From Chloroflexota bacterium (GTDB taxonomy: Bacteria > Chloroflexota > Dehalococcoidia > JACQUE01), in NCBI GenBank assembly GCA_016210425.1, contig JACQUE010000265.1:1-5161 (forward strand): a stretch of DNA of 5,161 nucleotides. The letters are read 5' to 3'. The notes under the pieces were generated by a model that was not told the origin of the DNA, did not search any database, and saw only the letters and a list, made by a program, of their open reading frames with translations. Positions 1 to 4,499 of this stretch are shown here, piece after piece; position 1 is the stretch's first letter, and every line of letters begins with the position of its first letter. The translations under genes and the position numbers were made by a program.

Positions 1-294
1 GCCCAGGGGCGTTGGGACGCAGATGAAGATGGCGTCAGCCGCCGAGAGGGTGGCGTAATCGGTGCCGGCGCGGATCTTGCTGGCCTGAGTCTGCTGGCTC
101 AGCTCCGCCGAGTCCACGTCCAGGACGTAGCTTTCGCCCTTGTTAATCCGGGCCACCTTGCCGACATCGAGGTCCACTCCTACCACAGTGAAGCCCTTCT
201 GCGCGAAGGCCATCGCCAGCGGCAGCCCGACGTAGCCCAGGCCAACGATACCAACGGTCAGGTTTCGCCTTGCCCAATGCTCCTCAGCGCTCAT
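1..294 (-). CDS. Nucleotide-sugar dehydrogenase (UDP-GlcNAc/UDP-ManNAc 6-dehydrogenase type), N-terminal part
   Basis: This is the first 98 codons of an enzyme that runs off the left edge; members of the family are about 420-440 aa. The family oxidises C6 of a UDP-sugar to a uronic acid using two NAD+, in the cytoplasm, supplying polysaccharide or lipid-linked glycan synthesis. The visible part is the start of the NAD-binding Rossmann domain: a glycine motif GLGYVG at residues 18-23, an acidic residue at the end of strand 2 (VGVDLD, D41), and ICVPTPLG at residues 91-98. The GESY segment (residues 53-56) and the CVPTPL signature resemble WbpA/WecC-type N-acetylhexosamine dehydrogenases more than plain UDP-glucose dehydrogenases, but the catalytic Cys domain lies outside the window, so the substrate is not settled. 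The ATG at 294 has a weak G-rich Shine-Dalgarno (complement of 301-305). The gene is divergent from the alr operon. Confidence 0.88.
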   Translation of the reverse strand, partial: MSAEEHWARRNLTVGIVGLGYVGLPLAMAFAQKGFTVVGVDLDVGKVARINKGESYVLDVDSAELSQQTQASKIRAGTDYATLSAADAIFICVPTPLG

Positions 295-339
295 GGAATG
301 CCCCCACTTCTAGCCGATCTATTGCCCAGGTTTGGGAAG

Positions 340-368
340 AGGATAGCACCCGTGAAGGAGTGGAGCAA
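340..368 (-). promoter_or_regulatory. Candidate promoter of the nucleotide-sugar dehydrogenase gene
   Basis: Read on the minus strand, TATCCT (345 to 340) is preceded by TGC, making an extended -10 (TGCTATCCT). A weak -35, TTGCTC (368 to 363), lies 17 bp upstream. Transcription would start near 333, giving a leader of about 40 nt before the ATG at 294. The same nine bases form the -10 of the opposite promoter, which raises confidence in both. The -35 matches consensus only at TTG. Confidence 0.4.
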
Positions 369-391
369 GCGCCTGTACTCGTCGGCAGGTC

Positions 392-405
392 GGTGACACG
401 TCACC
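392..405. repeat. Palindrome GGTGAC-AC-GTCACC between the divergent promoters
   Basis: The two 6-bp arms are perfect inverted repeats separated by 2 bp. The dyad lies 23 bp upstream of the minus-strand -35 and 38 bp upstream of the plus-strand -35. This is a position where an activator or shared regulator of both units could bind. There is no U-tract, so it is not a terminator. I do not recognise the cognate regulator, and none is encoded next to it. Confidence 0.35.
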
Positions 406-443
406 TCCTTTCTCTGGTGGATTGGCACGCGAACCGACCTTCC

Positions 444-473
444 TTGACATCAAACTCCGGCCGATGCTATCCT
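444..473 (+). promoter_or_regulatory. Promoter of the orf160-orf99-alr unit
   Basis: A perfect TTGACA -35 (444-449) is followed 18 bp later by TATCCT (468-473). TG at 465-466 makes an extended -10, TGCTATCCT. The predicted transcription start is near 480. The mRNA would then begin almost at the AGGA Shine-Dalgarno (481-484) and have a leader of only about 13 nt before the ATG at 493. This is the best sigma-70-like promoter in the window. Confidence 0.6.
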
Positions 474-492
474 GACAATTAGGAAACGCGCC

Positions 493-975
493 ATGAACGT
501 CATGCGCTATACGGTTGTTGACAGGAGAGGCGCAGTGAGCTTCATCGCTCACTGCGATCTGTTTACGGCCCTCGTTGCGGCCTGCGCCCGAAACCCTCGG
601 ACCATCGGTGAGATGCTGGCTTCAGCGGACGAGTTCTTCCACGGCGTCGCCGACCGCATCCTCTGCGGCCTCGCCGTCTTCGATGAGTGGAACACGCCGG
701 AGAATTGCGAGACCATCCATAAAGCGCTACGCTTCCTCCAACCTGAGGAGCAGCCAGTCTTCCGCGTTCTCGACGAGGTGACTCGCGAGGCGAGCCTGCA
801 ACCGGTTAAGGCCGGAGCGGTCATATTCAACCTGAACGCCAAGCGGATCGTCCAGCTTCAGAACGGGTACAAGGCCATCGGACGCAGCGGGCGGGGGCGC
901 GTCTTTGACGGCCAGCGGTCAACCAGCTCGATTTACGTGTACCGTCTCCCCGCCGAATGGTCGATGGTCCCCTAG
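493..975 (+). CDS. Unrecognised 160-aa protein, first gene of the alr unit
   Basis: I do not recognise this protein. It looks soluble, with no signal peptide, no long hydrophobic segment and no obvious catalytic or metal-binding motif; its four cysteines are scattered. Residues 1-75 look alpha/beta with several short helices. The C-terminal half (about residues 108-160) has the clearest conserved look: a FNLNAKRIVQLQNGY stretch, a basic glycine-rich GRSGRGRVFDG segment, then a final YRLPAEWSMVP. The basic segment could contact nucleic acid, but that is a guess. The start at 493 is chosen because AGGA (481-484) is 8 nt upstream; the in-frame ATG at 502 is too far from it. The next gene begins 39 nt after the stop. 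That the frame is real is supported by the promoter, the ribosome binding site and the operon layout. Confidence 0.75.
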   Translation: MNVMRYTVVDRRGAVSFIAHCDLFTALVAACARNPRTIGEMLASADEFFHGVADRILCGLAVFDEWNTPENCETIHKALRFLQPEEQPVFRVLDEVTREASLQPVKAGAVIFNLNAKRIVQLQNGYKAIGRSGRGRVFDGQRSTSSIYVYRLPAEWSMVP

Positions 976-1010
976 CCAGGGGCTGCTGAACTCTCCTCCT
1001 GCCTGGAGGA
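969..1010 (+). promoter_or_regulatory. Two hairpins between genes 1 and 2; the second covers the Shine-Dalgarno
   Basis: Hairpin A is CCCCT (969-973) pairing with AGGGG (978-982) around a 4-nt loop; it includes part of the stop codon of the first gene. Hairpin B is TCCTCC (994-999) pairing perfectly with GGAGGA (1005-1010) around a 5-nt loop. GGAGGA is the ribosome binding site of the next gene (ATG at 1015), so folding would hide it. Ribosomes ending at 975 would come close enough to disturb hairpin B, which suggests translational coupling. The pairing is seen directly; the function is inferred, and short stems such as these can be chance in GC-rich DNA. Confidence 0.4.
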
Positions 1011-1014
1011 AACC

Positions 1015-1314
1015 ATGCCCCTGCGGTTCTATGGTCGCGAGATACAAGCGTCCCTTGCGGGCGAGCCTAAAGTGCCCGTATCCTTCACCTTGGACGGGCG
1101 TGAGTACGTCATCGAGGAGATCCTGGAAGCGTGGCAAGACCACGGCTTCGGGCCCTCGGCAAGGTCCAGGCACAGGTGGTGGCAACGGCGCCACCGCAAC
1201 TACTACCGCGTTAAGACCACGGACGGAGCCGTCTTCGAGATCTACCTCGACCGCGGCACCAAGCTAGAGCAGCGCGAGCGCTGGCGCTGGTTCCTGCACC
1301 GCCAGCTATCTTAG
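1015..1314 (+). CDS. Small DUF6504-like protein (99 aa)
   Basis: This is a small, basic, soluble protein of unknown function. The pattern is a PVSFTLDGREYVIEEILEAW core at about residues 21-40, a tryptophan- and arginine-rich RHRWWQRRHRNYYRV stretch (52-66), a TDGAVFEIYLD strand pair (69-79) and a closing WRWFLHRQL (90-98). The order of GR-Y-V, paired Trp, YYRV, acidic beta hairpin and terminal W-x-L-x-R resembles DUF6504-type proteins, recalled from memory and not checked by search. The start is firm: a strong GGAGGA (1005-1010) precedes the ATG by 4 nt, although that site can be hidden in a hairpin. Its stop lies 18 nt before the alr ATG, so the two are almost certainly cotranscribed. No role in D-alanine synthesis can be deduced. 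Confidence 0.75.
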   Translation: MPLRFYGREIQASLAGEPKVPVSFTLDGREYVIEEILEAWQDHGFGPSARSRHRWWQRRHRNYYRVKTTDGAVFEIYLDRGTKLEQRERWRWFLHRQLS

Positions 1315-1321
1315 ACCCAGC

Positions 1322-1335
1322 GAGGCGACTTGATG
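1322..1335 (+). promoter_or_regulatory. Ribosome binding site and start choice for alr
   Basis: GAGG (1322-1325) lies 4 nt before a TTG at 1330 and 7 nt before the adjacent in-frame ATG at 1333. The ATG has both the better codon and the better spacing, so 1333 is preferred. The choice changes the protein by one residue. Confidence 0.6.
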
Positions 1336-2499
1336 TGGCAGGGCAGGCCGCTCTGGGCCGAGATCGACCTGGACGCGATAGCGCACAACATCCGGGAGCT
1401 GAAGCGCCACATCGGTGAGCGCCCGGAGCTCCTGGCCGTCGTCAAGGCCAACAGCTATGGCCTGGGCGCCGTCGCCGTCTCACCGGTTGCCGTTGAGGCC
1501 GGCGCCACCCGACTGGGCGTCGCCTGCGTCGACGAAGGCATCCAGCTAAGACAAGCGGGCATCCAGACCCCTATCCTTATCCTGGGCTACACCCCAGCCT
1601 GGGAAGCGGACGCCATCGTCGCCCACGGGCTGACACCCACCGTCACCACGCTCGATCTCGCCAGGGCCTTGGCCCGTTTCTCGGAGGCGCGAGGCGTCGT
1701 GACGCCCGTCCACGTCAAGGTGGACACGGGCATGGGCCGCTTCGGCCTGCTGCCCGCCGACGTTGCCCCCTTCGCCGAGTCCGTGCGCGCGATGCAATCC
1801 TTGCGTCTTGAAGGCATCTACACCCACTTCGCATCAGCCGACGAGGCCGACAAAGCCTTCACAATGAGGCAGGCTAATCTCTTCCTGGCCACCGCCGAGG
1901 CCCTGCCCGACGTCCGCCTGCGCCACATGGCCAATAGCGCCACCGTGCTGGACTTGCCGGATCTGGCGCTGGATATGGCCCGCCCCGGCGTTAGCCTCTA
2001 CGGCTGCTACCCATCGCGCCACGTCACGCGCAAGGTATCGTTGCGGCCCGCCCTCTCGCTAAAGAGCCGCGTCGCGCGCCTGACGCGCCTGGCCCCCGGC
2101 GACACCGTGAGCTACGGCCGCACCTGGAGCGCCGGGAGGGAGAGCATCATAGCCCTGGTGAGCTGCGGCTACGCCGACGGCCTCCCCCGCCTGCTCTCTA
2201 ATCGGGGCCACGTCCTGATCGGCGGGCACCGCGTCCCTATCGTCGGCCGCATCTGCATGGACCTCCTCATGGCCGACGTGACGGACATGTCGGGCGTTCA
2301 GCTTGACCAAGAGGTCGTAATCATCGGCCGCCAGGGCGATGCGGAGATACCCGTTGAAGAGGTGGCCGAGCAGGCGGACACCGTCTCCTACGAGATAATC
2401 TGCCGCATCTCCGCGCGCGTCCCCAGGGTTTACGTGAGGGATGGGCGGGTAGTGCGTGTATCAACGCTGAACGGACAGTGGGAGCCAGCTCTGGAATAG
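1333..2499 (+). CDS. alr: Alanine racemase
   Basis: This pyridoxal-phosphate enzyme interconverts L- and D-alanine in the cytoplasm and supplies D-Ala for peptidoglycan. At 388 aa it is full length. The N-terminal TIM barrel carries the PLP lysine in AVVKANSYG (K38) and VHVKVDTGMGR with the family's carbamylated Lys (K129) and substrate-side Arg (R136). It also has the YTHFASAD His (H165) and ARPGVSLYG with the Arg that contacts the PLP ring nitrogen (R217). The C-terminal beta domain carries the catalytic Tyr in VSYGRTW (Y261), GYADG (Y280) and CMD (M309, D310). Residues are numbered from the ATG at 1333 and roles assigned by analogy with the Geobacillus enzyme. One oddity is that the usual KANAYGHG motif reads KANSYGLG, with His replaced by Leu; all catalytic residues remain. 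It is the last gene of its unit, with a terminator about 35 nt downstream. Confidence 0.97.
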   Translation: MWQGRPLWAEIDLDAIAHNIRELKRHIGERPELLAVVKANSYGLGAVAVSPVAVEAGATRLGVACVDEGIQLRQAGIQTPILILGYTPAWEADAIVAHGLTPTVTTLDLARALARFSEARGVVTPVHVKVDTGMGRFGLLPADVAPFAESVRAMQSLRLEGIYTHFASADEADKAFTMRQANLFLATAEALPDVRLRHMANSATVLDLPDLALDMARPGVSLYGCYPSRHVTRKVSLRPALSLKSRVARLTRLAPGDTVSYGRTWSAGRESIIALVSCGYADGLPRLLSNRGHVLIGGHRVPIVGRICMDLLMADVTDMSGVQLDQEVVIIGRQGDAEIPVEEVAEQADTVSYEIICRISARVPRVYVRDGRVVRVSTLNGQWEPALE

Positions 2500-2534
2500 A
2501 CAAGGCTTAGGCACACGAAGCCGAGTCAATTCAG

Positions 2535-2565
2535 TGCCTCCTCTGACGAGGGGGCATCTTCTTTG
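2535..2565 (+). terminator. Intrinsic terminator after alr
   Basis: A 9-bp stem (2535-2543 with 2548-2556, one G-U pair at 2539/2552) closes on a TGAC tetraloop and is followed by the pyrimidine run TCTTCTTT (2557-2564). This is the expected form of a rho-independent terminator, although the U-tract is broken by two C residues. It separates the alr unit from the regulator-exporter unit. Confidence 0.7.
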
Positions 2566-2579
2566 TGAGAAGCAGAATA

Positions 2580-2604
2580 TAACCTTGACGTAAGCGGCAG
2601 GTTA
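2580..2604. promoter_or_regulatory. Candidate MerR-family operator
   Basis: TAACCT (2580-2585) and AGGTTA (2599-2604) are perfect 6-bp inverted repeats separated by 13 bp. The inner ACCT-N13-AGGT is 21 bp, the usual size of a MerR-family dyad with ACCT/AGGT ends. The left arm abuts the -35, and the right arm lies in the spacer. A second short dyad, AGGT-TAG-ACCT, overlaps at 2599-2609. Binding by the regulator encoded just downstream is inferred. Confidence 0.45.
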
Positions 2605-2614
2605 GACCTATACT
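2585..2614 (+). promoter_or_regulatory. Promoter of the merR-exporter unit
   Basis: TTGACG (2585-2590) and TATACT (2609-2614) are separated by 18 bp. Transcription would start near 2621, leaving a leader of about 32 nt. MerR-activated promoters usually have an overlong 19-20 bp spacer. At 18 bp this one is close to normal, which would fit simple autorepression or mild activation. Confidence 0.6.
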
Positions 2615-2652
2615 AGCGTATCGTTTGGTCCAGGCACCTACGGGAGGCCACC

Positions 2653-3123
2653 ATGACCACAGAAAATCGCTTCATGCAGATCGGAGAGGTGTCGGAGCGG
2701 ACCGGGGTTACGCAGCGCACGTTGCGCTTCTACGAAGAGAAGGGGCTCCTCAATCCGCCGGCCCGCATGGAGGGTGGCTTCCGCCTCTACTCCGAAGACG
2801 ATGTCCAGCGTGTAGAGCTCATCAGACAGCTCCAGAAGCTCCTTGGCTTCTCGCTTGCCGAGATCAAAGATATGGTGGAGGCCGAGGAGATAAAGACCCA
2901 GCTCCGCGCCGAATCGCGGGACAACAAGGCCAACGAGGCCAGGCAACGGCGCCTTCGCAAGGCCATCGAGGTCACGGAAAAGCAGGTCGAGATCATCGAC
3001 AATAAGATCGAGCAGCTCTCCCAGATGCGTGTCCACTGGTGCACCAAGCTCGCCCGCTACCACGAGGTCCTGCGGCAGATCGAGGAATCGCTCTCAAGCG
3101 CCTCCCCCCTTCCTCCAAACTAG
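2653..3123 (+). CDS. MerR-family transcriptional regulator
   Basis: This 156-aa protein has the standard MerR layout. A winged helix-turn-helix begins at residue 8 (MQIGEVSERTGVTQRTLRFYEEKGLL), with the family signature RTLRFYEEKGLL at 22-33 and the wing GGFRLYSEDDV at 41-51. Helices follow with LLGFSLAEIKDMVE at 63-76, then a long charged dimerisation coiled coil at about 85-125. The tail after it is short (about 126-156), with no GyrI-like or other ligand-binding domain. There is only one cysteine (C130), so a CueR/ZntR-type metal site or a SoxR iron-sulphur cluster is unlikely. A strong GGAGG (2643-2647) lies 5 nt before the ATG. It is probably cotranscribed with the two exporters and is their likely regulator; the effector is unknown. 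Confidence 0.93.
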   Translation: MTTENRFMQIGEVSERTGVTQRTLRFYEEKGLLNPPARMEGGFRLYSEDDVQRVELIRQLQKLLGFSLAEIKDMVEAEEIKTQLRAESRDNKANEARQRRLRKAIEVTEKQVEIIDNKIEQLSQMRVHWCTKLARYHEVLRQIEESLSSASPLPPN

Positions 3124-3163
3124 CCGTTTCAAACGAGGTACGGGGCCTTAGCAGTTTTTAACC

Positions 3164-3176
3164 GAGGGTAGACTTG
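3164..3176 (+). promoter_or_regulatory. Ribosome binding site that sets a TTG start for the first exporter
   Basis: GAGGG (3164-3168) lies 5 nt before TTG (3174-3176). The first in-frame ATG, at 3282, has no Shine-Dalgarno in front of it. The TTG start is therefore preferred even though the recognisable transporter domain begins close to the ATG. Confidence 0.6.
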
Positions 3177-4484
3177 GCAAGGGAAGACAACCTGAAGGTA
3201 GGCGATCTGAGCAGGCCGCTGGACGCGGCCTCTCCTGCTTTACCGAGGGCAGCCGTATATGGCCGTCCAGGCGTCCGCCAGATGTTCACCTCTCTCCAGA
3301 ACCGCAACTACCGCTGGCTCTGGGCAGGCACGGTGATGTCCTTCATCGCCATGCAGATGCAGATGGTGGCCCGCGGTTACTTGGTCTATGAGATGACGGG
3401 CTCTGCTAAGGCCCTGGGTATGGTGACGATGGCCGCCGGCTTACCCATGGTCCTTGTCTCCCTGTTCGGCGGAGTGGCCGCCGACCGGATGGAGAAAAGA
3501 AACCTCCTCATGGCCGCCCAGGCGGCCATTGGCCTTGAGATCCTTGGTCTCGCCATACTTATCGCCACCGGCTACGTCCAGCTCTGGCATTTGATGGTGG
3601 GCAGCCTCATCGGCGGCATCGCCCAGTCCTTCAACATGCCGGCCCGCCAGGCGCTCGTCCCGGAGCTTGTCGGCGAAGAGCATCTCATGAATGCTGTGGC
3701 CCTCAACTCTGCCGGCATGAACCTTACGCGTGTCGCATCTCCTGCCATAGCTGGGGCCCTCATCGGCCCCATCGGTGTTTCCGGCGTCTATTTCGTCATG
3801 GTTGCCTTCTTCTTCATCACCGTCCTCACCCTGCTGATGCTACCTAAGATAGGAGTTTCCCCTTCCTATCAGAAAAGGGCGGTTTTGAGCGAGCTGGCTG
3901 ACGGCTTGAGATATGCGCGGCAGCACCCCGTGATCAAGGGGCTGCTTATACTGGAGCTCGCCTTCGTGCCGATGGCGATGCAATTACAGTTGCTCCTGCC
4001 CGTTTTTGCCCTGAAAGTATTTGACATCGGCGCTTCCGGTTTGGGCCTGCTCTGGACCTTCGTAGGCATCGGCGGTCTGGCCGGCTCCCTAGGTGTTGCG
4101 TGGCTAGGTAATTTCAGGCGCAAAGGAGTCCTATTACTTTCGTCCGGCACCGTGTGGGGCGGGATGATGGTTATTTTCGCGCTGTTCTCCTTTCAAGGCA
4201 TAGTTCCCGCGGCTCTGGCCTTCCTGCTCCTTGTTGGCCTTGCCAATATGTCCTTCTCCGCTACCAACAACACCATTCTCATGAGCAACGCCGATCCTGA
4301 GAAACGCGGGCGAGTGATGAGCATGTACATGGCGGGCTTCGGCTTCCAACCCCTCCTGGCCGTCCCGTCTGGGGCTATTGCCGACGCCGTTGGCGCTCCG
4401 GCCACCATCCTCGTCGTGGGAGCGCTTATGTGCGCGGCGGTTCTTTTTGTGGGGGCCACCCGCGTAGCCATACGAAACGCATAA
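3174..4484 (+). CDS. MFS exporter (MFS_3/EntS-like), first of a tandem pair
   Basis: This is a 436-aa inner-membrane transporter of the major facilitator superfamily, probably a proton-driven exporter. A hydrophilic leader (residues 1-36) precedes the conserved start FTSLQNRNYRWLWAG. About twelve membrane segments can be placed near 49-71, 84-103, 111-132, 136-153, 181-202, 204-224, 255-280, 288-312, 317-338, 342-362, 383-405 and 411-429. The loop 2-3 motif A appears as GGVAADRMEKR (99-109), and a second basic loop, DPEKRGRVM (374-382), sits before segment 11. Conserved NMPARQALVPELV (154-166) and NAVALNSAGMNLTR (173-186) place it in the MFS_3 (transmembrane secretion effector) group, which includes the enterobactin exporter EntS. 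The substrate is unknown; drug or siderophore export are both possible. It starts 50 nt after merR and ends 15 nt before its paralogue. If translation began at the ATG at 3282, the protein would have 400 aa. Confidence 0.93.
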   Translation: MAREDNLKVGDLSRPLDAASPALPRAAVYGRPGVRQMFTSLQNRNYRWLWAGTVMSFIAMQMQMVARGYLVYEMTGSAKALGMVTMAAGLPMVLVSLFGGVAADRMEKRNLLMAAQAAIGLEILGLAILIATGYVQLWHLMVGSLIGGIAQSFNMPARQALVPELVGEEHLMNAVALNSAGMNLTRVASPAIAGALIGPIGVSGVYFVMVAFFFITVLTLLMLPKIGVSPSYQKRAVLSELADGLRYARQHPVIKGLLILELAFVPMAMQLQLLLPVFALKVFDIGASGLGLLWTFVGIGGLAGSLGVAWLGNFRRKGVLLLSSGTVWGGMMVIFALFSFQGIVPAALAFLLLVGLANMSFSATNNTILMSNADPEKRGRVMSMYMAGFGFQPLLAVPSGAIADAVGAPATILVVGALMCAAVLFVGATRVAIRNA

Positions 4485-4499
4485 CATCTGGAGCGGCAA

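Noticed and set aside
270..482. A 70-codon plus-strand open frame crossing the divergent intergenic region
   Set aside because: It starts inside the minus-strand dehydrogenase gene and runs through both candidate promoters. It has no ribosome binding site and an unnatural composition (rich in Ser, Arg, Pro).
905..1267. A 120-codon plus-strand frame overlapping the first two genes of the alr unit
   Set aside because: It overlaps two better-supported genes in another frame, and its Ser/Arg/Pro/Thr-rich translation is typical of a shadow frame in GC-rich DNA.
1280..1306. A 7-bp perfect stem (GCTGGCG / CGCCAGC, 13-nt loop) near the end of the DUF6504-like gene, considered as a terminator or attenuator before alr
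   Set aside because: It lies within coding sequence, has a large loop and no U-tract after it, and alr follows at once with its own ribosome binding site.
2638..3063. A 141-codon minus-strand frame opposite merR
   Set aside because: It is an antisense shadow of a clear MerR gene, with no start signal of its own.
3141..3160. A run of five T (3154-3158) in the merR-exporter gap, considered as an intrinsic terminator
   Set aside because: No stable stem precedes the T run; only 3-bp pairings can be drawn.
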